Of a DNA stretch of 64,000 nucleotides, positions 1 through 9,644 are shown piece by piece. The stretch's first letter is position 1. Every line of letters begins with the position of its first letter. The stretch spans positions 48,443-112,442 of the forward strand of contig BAEM01000029.1 of assembly GCA_000314955.1 (NCBI GenBank). The letters are read 5' to 3'. The notes below the pieces were generated by a model. The model did no database searches. It saw only the letters and a list, made by a program, of their open reading frames with translations, and was not told the origin of the DNA. Origin of the DNA: Paraglaciecola chathamensis S18K6 (lineage in GTDB: Bacteria > Pseudomonadota > Gammaproteobacteria > Enterobacterales > Alteromonadaceae). A program made the position numbers and the translations under genes.

Positions 1-624
1 ATTTGCTGGAATATCTTTAAAAATGGCTTCACGTTGGTCGTCATTCAGTGCCTTGGTCATATCAGTATCGATAAACCCTGGAGCAACCACATTCACCGTG
101 ATCCCTCTAGAAGCAACCTCTCGTGCCATCGATTTACTAAAGCCAATAACGCCAGCTTTAGCCGCAGCATAGTTTGCTTGGCCTGCATTACCTGCACTAC
201 CAACGACAGAACCAATATTTATGATTCTACCACAACGTTTTTTCATCATGCCACGTAAAACTGCTTTTGACATATTAAACACTGACGTAAGGTTAGTGTT
301 AATAATATCTTGCCACTCATCGTCTTTCATACGCATAAGCAAGTTATCACGGGTGATACCGGCATTATTAACTAAGATATCAATCACGCCAAATTGCGCT
401 GCGATATCAGACAACAATGCTGTCATTGATTCTGGCTGAGATACGTTAAGCACCATGCCTTTACCATTGTCAGCTAAGTATTCGCTAATGGCCGCTGCGC
501 CGTTTTCTGACGTTGCTGTACCAATAACGGTCGCGCCATCGGCGACTAACTGTTGAGCTATTGCTTTGCCAATTCCTCGGCTAGCGCCCGTAACTAGGGC
601 TATTTTACCGTCTAATCCAGACAT
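1..624 (-). CDS. fabG: 3-oxoacyl-[acyl-carrier-protein] reductase FabG (partial, cut by window edge)
   Basis: NADPH-dependent reduction of 3-oxoacyl-ACP in type II fatty-acid synthesis. The 208 visible residues carry the SDR nucleotide-binding motif TGASRGIG near the N-terminus, the NNAG motif, an active-site Ser in the INIGSVVG segment and the YxxxK pair in YAAAK. About 40 C-terminal residues lie beyond position 1 (the family is about 245 aa). The ATG at 624 gives MSGLDGKIALVTG. It follows fabD by 14 bases on the same strand, so it belongs to the plsX-fabHDG operon; acpP and fabF would be expected next, outside the window. Identification is firm from sequence and context. Confidence 0.96.
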   Translation of the reverse strand, partial: MSGLDGKIALVTGASRGIGKAIAQQLVADGATVIGTATSENGAAAISEYLADNGKGMVLNVSQPESMTALLSDIAAQFGVIDILVNNAGITRDNLLMRMKDDEWQDIINTNLTSVFNMSKAVLRGMMKKRCGRIINIGSVVGSAGNAGQANYAAAKAGVIGFSKSMAREVASRGITVNVVAPGFIDTDMTKALNDDQREAIFKDIPAN

Positions 625-638
625 ATGTTATCTCTATA

Positions 639-1568
639 TTATTGAATAATGGAGACTGTTTCAGCGCTATTTACCGCTTCGCAGTTTAACGACTTATCAA
701 TGCGTTTAATCAATCCAGTTAACACCTTACCTGGACCAATTTCATGAATTTGGCTGACACCTAAAGATGCTAGTTTTTGCACTGTCTCAGTCCAGCGCAC
801 TGGGCTGTATAATTGGCGTAATAATGCGGCCTTAATGTTTTCAACATTAGACTCTATCGCCACATCAACATTGTTTATCACACCAATTGAAGGAGTATTA
901 AACGAAACCGAATCAAACATTACAGCCAGCTTATCCGCTGCAGGTTTCATTAAAGCACAATGCGACGGGACACTGACAGCTAATGGCAGCGCACGCTTCG
1001 CGCCAGCTTCTTTACACAACTCGGCTGCTTTATCTGCAGCGGCTGTATTACCCGCAATAACGATTTGGCCAGGAGAGTTAAAATTAACTGCTGACACGAT
1101 TTGTTGGGTATCGTTCTGAGCTTGTTCACATGCCTGTATCACTTTTGCATCATCAAGCCCAATAATGGCGTACATGGCCCCTACCCCTTCAGGTACAGCC
1201 TGTTGCATGAATTGTCCACGTGCTTCAACCAATTTAATACCGTCTTCAAATGACAAAACACCTGCACATACCAGAGCAGAATATTCTCCTAAGCTATGAC
1301 CTGCCAAGTAATGTGGCATGTTAACGCTCTGCGCCTTTAACACCTGGAATATCGCAAAACTAGCTGCTAACAAAGCTGGCTGAGTTACCTGCGTTTGTCC
1401 TAATGTTTGAGCACTATCATTTTGCACTACATCCCAAAGATCATAGCCTAGTACTTTACTTGCGCGGCTAAATGTTTCTTCTACTAGCGGATGATTTGCC
1501 GCTAAGTCTTTCAACATGCCCACTGTTTGTGACCCCTGACCTGGGAACACCCACGCGCGTTTTGACAT
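639..1568 (-). CDS. fabD: Malonyl CoA-acyl carrier protein transacylase FabD
   Basis: Transfers the malonyl group from CoA to acyl carrier protein, supplying the extender unit for fatty-acid synthesis. The 309-residue protein begins MSKRAWVFPGQGSQ, has the nucleophile Ser92 in GHSLGEY, and a catalytic His in the VPSHC motif near residue 200. The reading frame stays open to an ATG at 1583, but that codon overlaps an AAAGGAAG ribosome-binding site perfectly spaced for the ATG at 1568, so I chose 1568; this also matches the E. coli N-terminus. It lies between fabH and fabG in the conserved fab operon. Confidence 0.97.
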   Translation of the reverse strand: MSKRAWVFPGQGSQTVGMLKDLAANHPLVEETFSRASKVLGYDLWDVVQNDSAQTLGQTQVTQPALLAASFAIFQVLKAQSVNMPHYLAGHSLGEYSALVCAGVLSFEDGIKLVEARGQFMQQAVPEGVGAMYAIIGLDDAKVIQACEQAQNDTQQIVSAVNFNSPGQIVIAGNTAAADKAAELCKEAGAKRALPLAVSVPSHCALMKPAADKLAVMFDSVSFNTPSIGVINNVDVAIESNVENIKAALLRQLYSPVRWTETVQKLASLGVSQIHEIGPGKVLTGLIKRIDKSLNCEAVNSAETVSIIQ

Positions 1569-1628
1569 AAAACTTCCTTTCATTTTCTCACTAAAATATT
1601 TATTACGACTTGAACCGAAGCACGAAGG

Positions 1629-2588
1629 TTAATAGCGCACCAATGCCGATGCCCAAGCGAAACCACCGCCGAATGCTTCTAACAATAAGTTTTGGCCGCG
1701 TTTGATACGTCCGTCTCTGATCGCTTCATCAAGTGCAGTAGGCACAGTTGCCGCTGAAGTATTGCCATATCGTTCTAAGGTCAGCACAACCTGATCGAGA
1801 GACATATCTAATTTTTTGGCGGTTGCCTTTATAATGCGGAAATTAGCCTGATGAGGAACAAGCCAGTCTAACTCAGACTTTTGCATATTGTTCGCCGCTA
1901 GTGTTTCTTCGACCACTTCACTCAGTTTAGTTACCGCGACTCTGAATACTTCGTTGCCCTTCATTGTTCCCCAGTTTTCATGGATAGATAACTCATCCCC
2001 ACGGGTTGGGTTACCAATAGCCAGCAGATCGCCGTAGGAGCCTGCGGCATGAATATGAGTAGAAAGTATGCCCGGCTCTTCACTTGCTTCAATAATCGTT
2101 GCACCGGCCGCGTCACCAAATAATATTACCATGGTGCGATCTTCGGGGCTTATCATTCGGCTTAAACAATCGGTGCCGACCACGAGAATACGCTTTGCCA
2201 TACCAGATTTAATGTATTGATCAGCCACGCTCAAGGCATAACAGTAACCAGCACATGCTGCGGCAACATCAAATGCTGGAATGCCATCTATATCTAAGGC
2301 TTTTTGAATTTCACAGGCTGTACTGGGTAATGCATAGCGTCCACTGGTTGTTGCACACACAATCATGTCCAAAGATTTGGCGTCTATACCCGCCGCTTCT
2401 AGCGCTTTTTTACTCGCTTCAGCACCCATAGTGGCGGCAGTTTCGTGTTCGCCAATGATACGGCGTTCTTTAATACCCGTACGGTCCGTGATCCACTCGT
2501 CTGAGGTATCCACCATCAAGGACAAATCTGCGTTGGTGCGCACGTCGCTTGGATAATAACTACCGGTACCAATTATTCTAGAATTCAT
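1629..2588 (-). CDS. fabH: 3-oxoacyl-[acyl-carrier-protein] synthase III FabH
   Basis: Condenses acetyl-CoA with malonyl-ACP to start fatty-acid chains. The 319-residue length is typical. The Cys-His-Asn triad is visible: Cys112 in AACAGY, a His in VPHQANFRI (about residue 245) and an Asn in ERYGNTSAA (about 275). The C-terminal [13 protein letters not shown] is characteristic. It starts 3 bases after the plsX stop codon, so the two genes are almost certainly translationally coupled. Nothing is anomalous. Confidence 0.97.
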   Translation of the reverse strand: MNSRIIGTGSYYPSDVRTNADLSLMVDTSDEWITDRTGIKERRIIGEHETAATMGAEASKKALEAAGIDAKSLDMIVCATTSGRYALPSTACEIQKALDIDGIPAFDVAAACAGYCYALSVADQYIKSGMAKRILVVGTDCLSRMISPEDRTMVILFGDAAGATIIEASEEPGILSTHIHAAGSYGDLLAIGNPTRGDELSIHENWGTMKGNEVFRVAVTKLSEVVEETLAANNMQKSELDWLVPHQANFRIIKATAKKLDMSLDQVVLTLERYGNTSAATVPTALDEAIRDGRIKRGQNLLLEAFGGGFAWASALVRY

Positions 2589-2591
2589 TTA

Positions 2592-3617
2592 TTAAGAGCG
2601 CTCCATCAAGAGGTTTTCTATCTTATCTTTAATTTTTGTGGGAACTTGCCTATTGGCTTCTTGAACCGCTTCGCGGATCGCATACAAAAAAGCCTCATCA
2701 GAGGCATTTCCGTGGCTCTTGACCACAATTCCGCGCAATCCTATCAGACTCGCACCGTTATACTGGTCGGGGTTCACTCGTAAATAAAGCCGGCGTAATA
2801 AAGGCATCGCCAATTTTGCCATGATTTTACTCAAAAAGTTCCGCCTAGCGTCACGTTTTATCTGTTCTATCAGTAGTTTAACTAACCCTTCGCATGATTT
2901 CAGGGCAATATTTCCTGAGAAACCGTCCGTTACAATTACATCTGCAATATCGTTGAATATATCATCACCTTCAACAAAACCGATATAATTGATGTGCTCG
3001 CTGTCGGCCAATAAGCGGCTTGCTTGCTTGATGCTAGCCGGGCCTTTAATTTGCTCCTCACCGACATTCAGAATCGCTACTCTCGGCCGTTCTATGCCCC
3101 CAATCTCTTGAGCTAAAACAGAGCCCATAACGGCGTTTTGTAATAACGTTTGCGCATCGCTTTGCACAGTTGCGCCTAAATCTAACAAATACGCCTTTTG
3201 ACCTTTAGCTGTGGGTAAACTAGACACCAAAGCTGGACGATTTACTCCGGCAAGAGTCTTAAGTTGAGAGCATGCTATTGCGAGCAAAGCACCTGTATTG
3301 CCGGCACTAACACAGGCATCTGCCTGACCATTTTTTACGTGCTTGATCGCACAGGCCATAGATGAATCTTTCTTGTGGCGAAGCGCTGTAACAGGATTAT
3401 CGTCCATCAAAACTTGCTGGTCACAATGAACAATGGAATAACGATTAGATAAAGAAGAAGAGTGTTGTTTTAACCAAGATGTGATGACACCTTCGTCACC
3501 GCAAAAGACGAAATTGAGTTGAGGAAATTCATTCAGTGCTTTTAAGGCTGCGGATAGAATAATATGGGGGCCGTTATCGCCCCCCATAATATCTAACGCT
3601 AAGGTTAGATGACGCAA
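2592..3617 (-). CDS. plsX: Phosphate acyltransferase PlsX
   Basis: Makes acyl-phosphate from acyl-ACP and phosphate, the first step towards phosphatidic acid through PlsY. The 341-residue protein begins MRHLTLALDIMGGDNGP; the LDxMGGD signature and the following DDNPVTALRHKKDSSM segment are diagnostic of the family. A central VSAGNTGALLA segment and the VTDGFSGNIALKS motif are also present. It lies 12 bases after rpmF and just before fabH, the classical order that ties ribosome supply to membrane lipid synthesis. Confidence 0.97.
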   Translation of the reverse strand: MRHLTLALDIMGGDNGPHIILSAALKALNEFPQLNFVFCGDEGVITSWLKQHSSSLSNRYSIVHCDQQVLMDDNPVTALRHKKDSSMACAIKHVKNGQADACVSAGNTGALLAIACSQLKTLAGVNRPALVSSLPTAKGQKAYLLDLGATVQSDAQTLLQNAVMGSVLAQEIGGIERPRVAILNVGEEQIKGPASIKQASRLLADSEHINYIGFVEGDDIFNDIADVIVTDGFSGNIALKSCEGLVKLLIEQIKRDARRNFLSKIMAKLAMPLLRRLYLRVNPDQYNGASLIGLRGIVVKSHGNASDEAFLYAIREAVQEANRQVPTKIKDKIENLLMERS

Positions 3618-3629
3618 AGTTATCTCAAA

Positions 3630-3800
3630 TTATAATGAGAGAACTTTTTTGCCTTTGTAGTAACCATCAGCTGTAACGTGATGACGAACGTGCGTCTCAC
3701 CTGATGTAGAATCTACAGACATAGTCGCAGTTCCCAACGAATCATGCGAACGACGCATGCCACGTTTAGAACGAGTTTTACGATTCTTTTGTACTGCCAT
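3630..3800 (-). CDS. rpmF: 50S ribosomal protein L32
   Basis: A 56-residue ribosomal protein of the large subunit, read from an ATG at 3800 to a TAA at 3630-3632. The product begins [20 protein letters not shown] and ends [17 protein letters not shown], aligning along its whole length with E. coli L32 (57 aa). It is strongly basic, as expected for an rRNA-binding protein. The usual Cys pair of zinc-binding L32 forms is absent, so this is the zinc-free type. It sits 10 bases after yceD and 12 before plsX, as in other gammaproteobacteria. Confidence 0.97.
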   Translation of the reverse strand: MAVQKNRKTRSKRGMRRSHDSLGTATMSVDSTSGETHVRHHVTADGYYKGKKVLSL

Positions 3801-3810
3801 TAGTTTGCTC

Positions 3811-4338
3811 CTAGTCTCGCTTAAGTTCTTTCAAAACCGCGAACGGGTTTGGACGTTCATCGACCGGTTCAATTTTTCCGAACGTCATATCCTCTGCCTT
3901 AATGTCACAATCCTCCTCTGCATGAAGGGCAACAATGGGCAAAGAGATGATCATTTCGTCTTCAAAAATTTGAAGTAAATTGACTTCTCCGTGGTCATTG
4001 ACCTCTACCGGGTCGTAAATATCCGGTAACTCATCGGCCTTTTCATCATCCAGTCCCTGCACAGGACTGAAACAAAAAGACACATCTAAAGGATGAGTAA
4101 AAACACCATTACATCTTTGACAGACAAGTGATGTTTCACAACGAATTTGACCTTCGAAGTAGGAAAGACCCTGCTCGTCTTTCAAAAACTTCACTTCGAT
4201 ATCAACTTCATCGTCTACGCCAGCAACCGTACTTAGCAATCTCGGCATATCAGCCGTTAACATTACCCCCTGATATTCAGAGCGTTTTGTTGCACTTTTG
4301 ATTGGATCGAGTTGTTTAGGTAATTTTACTTTCTGCAT
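3811..4338 (-). CDS. yceD: YceD (DUF177) family 23S rRNA accumulation protein
   Basis: A 175-residue DUF177 protein, always encoded just before rpmF and linked to large-subunit rRNA accumulation. The N-terminus [12 protein letters not shown] is nearly identical to E. coli YceD, which fixes the start. The central [17 protein letters not shown] segment carries a CxxC pair that may bind metal, followed by CFSPVQ and the acidic region ending in KPNPFAVL-like [12 protein letters not shown]. It is the first gene of the fab operon; its promoter lies so close that the transcript would be nearly leaderless. Confidence 0.95.
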   Translation of the reverse strand: MQKVKLPKQLDPIKSATKRSEYQGVMLTADMPRLLSTVAGVDDEVDIEVKFLKDEQGLSYFEGQIRCETSLVCQRCNGVFTHPLDVSFCFSPVQGLDDEKADELPDIYDPVEVNDHGEVNLLQIFEDEMIISLPIVALHAEEDCDIKAEDMTFGKIEPVDERPNPFAVLKELKRD

Positions 4339-4347
4339 AGCGCGCGC

Positions 4348-4376
4348 ATCATAAAGGCTGAAATGGTTTTAGTCAA
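4348..4376 (-). promoter_or_regulatory. Sigma70-type promoter of the yceD-rpmF-plsX-fab operon
   Basis: On the minus strand TTGACT (4371-4376) and TATGAT (4348-4353) are separated by exactly 17 bases, close to the sigma70 consensus. The stretch after the -10 box is GCGCGCGC, a GC-rich discriminator of the kind associated with stringent (ppGpp) control of ribosomal genes. The yceD ATG begins only 9 bases after the -10 box, so the predicted transcription start falls within a few bases of the start codon. Confidence 0.72.
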
Positions 4377-4461
4377 AGAAAATATAATTTTAAGTCCTAT
4401 GTAAAATAAGCAATTTATGCTTTTATGTCGGCCATCAATAATAATACAGGTCGCCTATTTG

Positions 4462-5052
4462 ATGAAACTAATTCTTGCATCAACCTCACCTTATCGAAGA
4501 ACTATTCTTGAGAAACTATGTATCCCCTTTTCATGCGCTGCACCAAACATAGATGAAACCCCGCTCAAAAGTGAAACAGCTGACGAGTTAGTGCAGCGAT
4601 TAGCCGCAGAAAAAGCCCAGTCAATAGCCAAATCTCATAAAGGCCTAATTATCGGTTCAGACCAGGTGGCCTTTGCGAAAGGAACGATTTTAGGAAAGCC
4701 TGGAAATAAGACCAAGGCAATTGAGCAGCTTAAAATGTTAAGCACTGAAACTGTCACCTTTTATACGGGCCTGTCTTTATTAGATATCGACACTGGGCGT
4801 CAGCAAACTATGGTGGAGACGTTTGATGTAACGTTTAAACAACTCAGCGTAGCGCAAATCAATCGATACCTTGACCTTGAAAAACCTTATGATTGCGCTG
4901 GAAGCTTCAAAAGCGAGGGGCTGGGAATTGCTTTATTTTCTTCATTACAAGGGCGCGACCCGAATTCGCTCATTGGACTTCCCCTTATTGCACTAATAGA
5001 ACTTCTGACGTCATTCGACATCGATGCCTTTGATTATATGCAGCCCGCATAA
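4462..5052 (+). CDS. yceF: Maf-family m7GTP pyrophosphatase YceF
   Basis: House-cleaning nucleotide pyrophosphatase of the Maf fold. The 196-residue protein starts MKLILASTSPYRR, with the Maf signature ASTSPxRR, the EKAQS motif, catalytic Asp in GSDQV and the CAGSFKSEG and GRDPNSLIGLPL segments. These features match the YceF subgroup, which prefers 7-methyl-GTP, rather than YhdE/YhdF. The frame is open to an upstream ATG at 4417, but homology begins at 4462, which has a weak ACAGG site 11 bases before it. It is divergent from yceD, as in E. coli. Confidence 0.93.
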   Translation: MKLILASTSPYRRTILEKLCIPFSCAAPNIDETPLKSETADELVQRLAAEKAQSIAKSHKGLIIGSDQVAFAKGTILGKPGNKTKAIEQLKMLSTETVTFYTGLSLLDIDTGRQQTMVETFDVTFKQLSVAQINRYLDLEKPYDCAGSFKSEGLGIALFSSLQGRDPNSLIGLPLIALIELLTSFDIDAFDYMQPA

Positions 5053-5125
5053 GCACCTCGCCCAATAACGATAAACGTTAAGCCAAGTGTCGTATTTCAA
5101 ATAAATGCCCTGAAAACTAAGCTCT

Positions 5126-5173
5126 CAAAAAAAACAGGCTAACCAACTAAAGTAGCGCTCGCTACTTTAGTTG
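5126..5173 (-). terminator. Rho-independent terminator overlapping the rfbD stop codon
   Basis: A perfect 13-base inverted repeat, CAACTAAAGTAGC (5144-5156) and its complement (5161-5173), has a four-base loop. On the minus strand it is followed after about 10 bases by a run of eight Ts (5128-5135). The rfbD stop codon (5162-5164) lies inside the stem. It ends the rhamnose operon. Confidence 0.8.
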
Positions 5174-6025
5174 CTCTAACATGCTAGCAAGCTGTTTTCG
5201 CCAATGAACAGTTTGCAAACCTGTATCATTTTCGGCACTGGTTTTATCGATGACAGAAAATACCGGGCGTTTTGCCGGCGTTGGATATTGCTGTGCGTAA
5301 ATTGGAAGGATTGGGATTGCTTGCTTCAACAATCCTTTTTCTAACGCTAATTCTTGGATCGCGACCGCAAAGTCGTACCAACTGGCCACGCCCGCATCGG
5401 TCCAATGATACATCCCCTTGATGTCACCTTGGCCCACTACAGCCCATAACCATTGAGCTAACCCGGCCGCATAGGTAGGCGTGCCGATTTGATCAGATAC
5501 AATGCCCAACTGCGGCTTTTCTTGCATTAACCGCAGCATGGTTTTCACGAAGTTATTACCATGGGTTGAATATACCCAAGCCGTTCTCACGATGACAGCC
5601 TCTGGCAATACGTTTTGTATGCCTAGCTCACCTGCTAGTTTTGATGCACCGTACACACCAAGAGGATTAGGGGTATCCGTAATCGTGTAAGGGCAGTGTT
5701 TAGTGCCGTCGAAAACAAAATCTGTTGATACATGCAGTAAACGAGCACCAATGTCTTTACACGCATTGGCAATATTAACTGCGCCAGTTTCATTTACTAA
5801 ATAAGCGTTCTCTTGGTCTGATTCTGCTTTATCGACAGCGGTATAGGCTGCGCAATTAATGACAACGTCCGGTTTTACAAATGAGAATACCTGTGCAACG
5901 TCGCCTGATTGAGTAATATCAAGCTCACTACTGCCAAAAGCAAAGACTTCAACTCCGGCTTTTGGTGCACGATGGCACAGCTCCCAACCTAACTGACCGT
6001 TTTTACCGGTAATAAGTACTTTCAC
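5162..6025 (-). CDS. rfbD: dTDP-4-dehydrorhamnose reductase RfbD
   Basis: Last step of dTDP-L-rhamnose synthesis, NAD(P)H reduction of dTDP-4-dehydrorhamnose. The 287-residue extended SDR has the N-terminal nucleotide-binding motif GKNGQLGWEL, the NCAAYTAVDKAE segment, the STDFVFDG motif and the YGASK catalytic Tyr-Lys pair. Its length fits the RmlD family (about 285-300 aa). It is the last gene of the rfbB-rfbA-rfbC-rfbD run, and its stop codon is inside the terminator hairpin. The product probably feeds O-antigen or exopolysaccharide assembly encoded elsewhere. Confidence 0.96.
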   Translation of the reverse strand: MKVLITGKNGQLGWELCHRAPKAGVEVFAFGSSELDITQSGDVAQVFSFVKPDVVINCAAYTAVDKAESDQENAYLVNETGAVNIANACKDIGARLLHVSTDFVFDGTKHCPYTITDTPNPLGVYGASKLAGELGIQNVLPEAVIVRTAWVYSTHGNNFVKTMLRLMQEKPQLGIVSDQIGTPTYAAGLAQWLWAVVGQGDIKGMYHWTDAGVASWYDFAVAIQELALEKGLLKQAIPILPIYAQQYPTPAKRPVFSVIDKTSAENDTGLQTVHWRKQLASMLEQLK

Positions 6026-6073
6026 AATATGTCCATATTTTGATTAATTTAAAATAAGCTCACAAACGCGTTG

Positions 6074-6622
6074 CTAGTCGAATTTCGGTGCATCTTTAAA
6101 TAAGCAGCCAACCTTATCCTTTTCTGATAACGCTGGTACATCACCATTTACCAAAGGCCATTCAATATTAAGGTCAGGGTCATTCCATAGAATCGACACT
6201 TCGGATTGAGGGTGATAATAATCGCTACACTTGTAAACAAACTCAGCGGTTTCACTGGTCACATAAAAGCCATGGGCAAAACCAGCGGGTACCCATAACT
6301 GTTTATTGTTCTGTACTGACAATTCAAGGCCAAATGATTGTCCAAAGGTAGAAGACGATTGACGTAAATCCACTACAACGTCATAAACACTGCCTTGTGT
6401 CACTCGTACTAATTTGCCTTGCGTATGTTCTAACTGATAATGCAGGCCGCGTAAGATCCCTTGACGAGATTTACTGTGATTATCTTGAACCAATGTCTGC
6501 ACACCGGTTGTCTCGGTAAAAAGATCAGCGCGGAAGGTCTCCATAAAAAAGCCTCGCTCATCGCCAAAAACTTTGGGTTCAAATATCAATACGTCATTGA
6601 GTGGCGTTTGGGTAATTTGCAT
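6074..6622 (-). CDS. rfbC: dTDP-4-dehydrorhamnose 3,5-epimerase RfbC
   Basis: Epimerises dTDP-4-dehydro-6-deoxyglucose at C3 and C5, the third step of dTDP-rhamnose synthesis. The 182-residue cupin carries the catalytic His in RGLHYQ and the conserved DVVVDLR, WVPAGFAHGF and VYKCSDYY segments, all typical of RmlC. Its length matches the family (about 180 aa). It is located between rfbA and rfbD, spaced 27 and 48 bases from them. Confidence 0.97.
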   Translation of the reverse strand: MQITQTPLNDVLIFEPKVFGDERGFFMETFRADLFTETTGVQTLVQDNHSKSRQGILRGLHYQLEHTQGKLVRVTQGSVYDVVVDLRQSSSTFGQSFGLELSVQNNKQLWVPAGFAHGFYVTSETAEFVYKCSDYYHPQSEVSILWNDPDLNIEWPLVNGDVPALSEKDKVGCLFKDAPKFD

Positions 6623-6649
6623 ACTAAAACTCTATAAGTGAATCGGGGG

Positions 6650-7546
6650 TTATTCGTAACCGTTGGCAAGGTTCAGTAAGTATTGCCCGTACCCCGTTTT
6701 GGCGAGGCTGTTACCCTGCGCAACTAATTGTTCTTTGCTTATCCATTTGTTGCGAAAGGCAATTTCTTCTAAACAGGCCACTTTAAGGCCTTGTCGGTGC
6801 TCAACAGTTTGCACAAATTGCCCAGCATCTAGTAGAGAATCATGGGTACCGGTATCGAGCCAAGCAAATCCACGTCCCAATAAAGAAACGTTAAGATCAC
6901 CTCGATTTAAATAGGCCAAATTTACGTCGGTAATTTCCAATTCGCCTCGATGTGAAGGTTGAATGTTTTTTGCAATGTCAATGACATCATTATCGTAAAA
7001 GTACAGACCCGTTACCGCGTACTGCGATTTAGGGGCAAGTGGCTTCTCTTCAATACTGACGGCTTTTTTATCTTTATCAAATTCAACCACACCAAAGCGC
7101 TCTGGGTCGGTTACATGATAGCCAAAAACGGTTGCGCCTTTTGTGACTTGGGTCGCATCTTTTAACTTATCGGAAAAGTGCTGACCGTAAAATATGTTAT
7201 CCCCTAACACCAAACTTACATTCGCGTCACCGATAAACTCTTCGGCAATGATAAAAGCTTGAGCAAGTCCATCAGGACTAGGTTGTACGGCATACTCAAT
7301 CTCAACACCAAAATGACTACCATCGCCTAACAAACGTTGAAAGTTTTCTTTGTCTTCGGGCGTTGTGATAATCATCACTTCACGAATACCTGCGAGCATC
7401 AGTACTGAAAGCGGATAATAAATCATCGGCTTATCATAAATGGGTAATAATTGCTTTGATGTACCTTGAGTAATGGGGTGTAAACGAGAGCCCGAACCAC
7501 CCGCCAAAATGATACCTTTATATTGAGCCATGTGATTAGTCATCAT
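6650..7546 (-). CDS. rfbA: Glucose-1-phosphate thymidylyltransferase RfbA
   Basis: Couples dTTP to glucose-1-phosphate to give dTDP-glucose, the first committed step of rhamnose synthesis. The 298-residue protein has the nucleotidyltransferase signature [14 protein letters not shown] near its N-terminus, then [24 protein letters not shown] sequence (here GTSKQLLPI), LGDNIFYG and the EEKP motif. The rfbB stop and this ATG overlap as TAATG, with an AAAGGAG site just upstream; the second ATG at 7543 is equally well placed. Such overlap implies translational coupling with rfbB. Confidence 0.97.
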   Translation of the reverse strand: MMTNHMAQYKGIILAGGSGSRLHPITQGTSKQLLPIYDKPMIYYPLSVLMLAGIREVMIITTPEDKENFQRLLGDGSHFGVEIEYAVQPSPDGLAQAFIIAEEFIGDANVSLVLGDNIFYGQHFSDKLKDATQVTKGATVFGYHVTDPERFGVVEFDKDKKAVSIEEKPLAPKSQYAVTGLYFYDNDVIDIAKNIQPSHRGELEITDVNLAYLNRGDLNVSLLGRGFAWLDTGTHDSLLDAGQFVQTVEHRQGLKVACLEEIAFRNKWISKEQLVAQGNSLAKTGYGQYLLNLANGYE

Positions 7547-8637
7547 TATTCTCCTTTACCTAAACGGCCTAATTTGTACTTCCCTGTAAGAACGCGTTGC
7601 CACCAAGATTCATTTGCAAGGTACCACTGCACTGTTTTGCGCATACCAGAAACGAAATCTTCTTCTGGAGCCCAGCCTAGTTCTTTTTGAATATGGCTAG
7701 CGTCGATGGCATAACGTGCATCATGCCCTGGGCGGTCTTTTACAAATGTAATTAAATCAGCGTACGCGGATATATCAGGTGATCTTTGCTCTGGCGCTAA
7801 TTCATCTAACAAAGTACAAATAGTACGTACCACATCTAAATTGCGTTTTTCGTTGTGACCACCGATGTTAAAGGTTTCCCCTACTCTGCCTGATTTCACC
7901 ACGACACATAAGGCCCGAGCGTGATCTTCAACAAACAGCCAATCTCGTATTTGGCTACCGTCTCCATACACTGGTAGTGGCTTACCCGCTAGCGCATTTA
8001 AAATTACGTGAGGCACCAATTTCTCGGGGAAATGATATGGACCATAATTATTTGAACAATTAGTAATGACCGTAGGCAGGCCATAAGTACGTTGCCAACT
8101 TCTGACTAAATGATCGGAACTGGCTTTACTCGCAGAATAAGGAGAGCTTGGCGCATAAGGCGTATCTTCAGTAAATAAGGGTAACTCACTGCCAGAAGGC
8201 CACTCATCTGGGTGCGGCAAATCGCCGTACACTTCATCGGTAGATATATGATGAAAGAGGAATTGTGCTTTGCGCGCTTGTGATAGGTTCTGCCAATATT
8301 CACGGGCAGCATCGAGTAACGTATAAGTGCCTACCACATTGGTTTGAATAAAAGCGTCTGGCCCATCAATTGAGCGGTCAACATGAGATTCTGCGGCTAA
8401 ATGCATGACAGCATCTGGTTGATGCGTCTCAAACACGCGTTTAATTTCTGCTGCATCACAGATATCCACCTGCTCAAAAGTATACCTGTCGCTTTTCAGC
8501 TCATCAGGGATTGACTCGGTATTCCCCGCGTAAGTTAAAACATCCACATTGATCACACTATCTTGTGTGTTCTCTAATAAGTGCCTCACGACAGCGCTGC
8601 CGATAAATCCGGCCCCACCGGTTACAAGTATCTTCAT
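7546..8637 (-). CDS. rfbB: dTDP-glucose 4,6-dehydratase RfbB
   Basis: NAD-dependent conversion of dTDP-glucose to dTDP-4-dehydro-6-deoxyglucose. The 363-residue extended SDR begins [17 protein letters not shown] (GxxGxxG), has [12 protein letters not shown], the [10 protein letters not shown] motif with its catalytic Asp-Glu pair, and the YSASK Tyr-Lys pair. These are diagnostic for RmlB. It is the first gene of the rfbBACD run and starts 50 bases after rluC, which lies upstream on the same strand, so partial co-transcription with rluC is possible. Confidence 0.97.
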   Translation of the reverse strand: MKILVTGGAGFIGSAVVRHLLENTQDSVINVDVLTYAGNTESIPDELKSDRYTFEQVDICDAAEIKRVFETHQPDAVMHLAAESHVDRSIDGPDAFIQTNVVGTYTLLDAAREYWQNLSQARKAQFLFHHISTDEVYGDLPHPDEWPSGSELPLFTEDTPYAPSSPYSASKASSDHLVRSWQRTYGLPTVITNCSNNYGPYHFPEKLVPHVILNALAGKPLPVYGDGSQIRDWLFVEDHARALCVVVKSGRVGETFNIGGHNEKRNLDVVRTICTLLDELAPEQRSPDISAYADLITFVKDRPGHDARYAIDASHIQKELGWAPEEDFVSGMRKTVQWYLANESWWQRVLTGKYKLGRLGKGE

Positions 8638-8687
8638 GAAAAATTAAACCTTTTACCATTTCTTATAATGACATCATGTCTTAATGA

Positions 8688-9644
8688 TTAATTACGCGTT
8701 TCTAACGCACTTAGCGCCTTGTGCAATTGTTGATCAAGTGGCGCTTGAAAACTTACCCGTTCTTCCGTTTTAGGGTGAATAAAAGCCAATGAATATGCAT
8801 GCAAAAATAAACGCTTAAGCCCTTTTTTATTCATCAATTCGGTAAATTCCCCGTCACCGTATTTATCATCGCAGGCAATGGGGTGGCCAGCATGTAGGCA
8901 ATGCACACGAATCTGGTGTGTTCGTCCTGTAATGGGAGATGCTTCTACTAACGTTGCACCGACATATCTCTCTAATACGCGAAAGCGTGTTTCTGAAGGT
9001 TTTCCTTCACTATCAACAGACACTAAACGCTCACCTGACTTTAAAATGTTTTTCAATAACGGGGCGTTTACCTTGTACCGATTTTCCGGCCATTCGCCAA
9101 CAACCAAAGCGTGATAGCGCTTGTCCATTTTTTTATCGCGCAATTGTTCATGCAAATTTTTAAGGGCAGAACGTTTTTTAGCAATCACCAAGCAACCGGA
9201 TGTATCTCTGTCTAATCGGTGGACTAATTCTAAAAATCGCGCTTGGGGACGCAAAGCACGAAGCGCTTCGATGACCCCAAAACTCAAACCACTACCACCG
9301 TGGACAGCCATGCCAGAAGGCTTGTTTAACACGATGAGTAAATCGTCTTCGAATAAAATGTGCGACTCAAGTGACGCCACTTTATCTAATTTAGTTGATG
9401 GTGCTGCATTAGGTTCTGATACACGAATGGGAGGAATACGTAATTGATCATGAGCCTGAAGTTTATATTCAGGCTTCACTCGCTTCTTATTTACTCTTAT
9501 TTCGCCTTTACGCACAATGCGATATATAAGGCTTTTAGGCACCCCTTTTAATAGGGTACGTAAAAAGTTATCGATGCGCTGACCCTCAAGGTCTGGCTCT
9601 ATTTCAATAAATTGAACTTTCTGGAATGTGGTATCTGTAATCAT
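8688..9644 (-). CDS. rluC: 23S rRNA pseudouridine synthase RluC
   Basis: Makes pseudouridines at positions 955, 2504 and 2580 (E. coli numbering) of 23S rRNA. The 318-residue protein has an N-terminal S4 RNA-binding domain (about residues 15-75, containing GQRIDNFLRT and GEIRVNKKR) and an RsuA/RluD-type catalytic domain with the HRLDRDTSG motif holding the catalytic Asp. Divergence from rne is conserved with E. coli and supports RluC over RluA or RluD. Confidence 0.95.
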   Translation of the reverse strand: MITDTTFQKVQFIEIEPDLEGQRIDNFLRTLLKGVPKSLIYRIVRKGEIRVNKKRVKPEYKLQAHDQLRIPPIRVSEPNAAPSTKLDKVASLESHILFEDDLLIVLNKPSGMAVHGGSGLSFGVIEALRALRPQARFLELVHRLDRDTSGCLVIAKKRSALKNLHEQLRDKKMDKRYHALVVGEWPENRYKVNAPLLKNILKSGERLVSVDSEGKPSETRFRVLERYVGATLVEASPITGRTHQIRVHCLHAGHPIACDDKYGDGEFTELMNKKGLKRLFLHAYSLAFIHPKTEERVSFQAPLDQQLHKALSALETRN

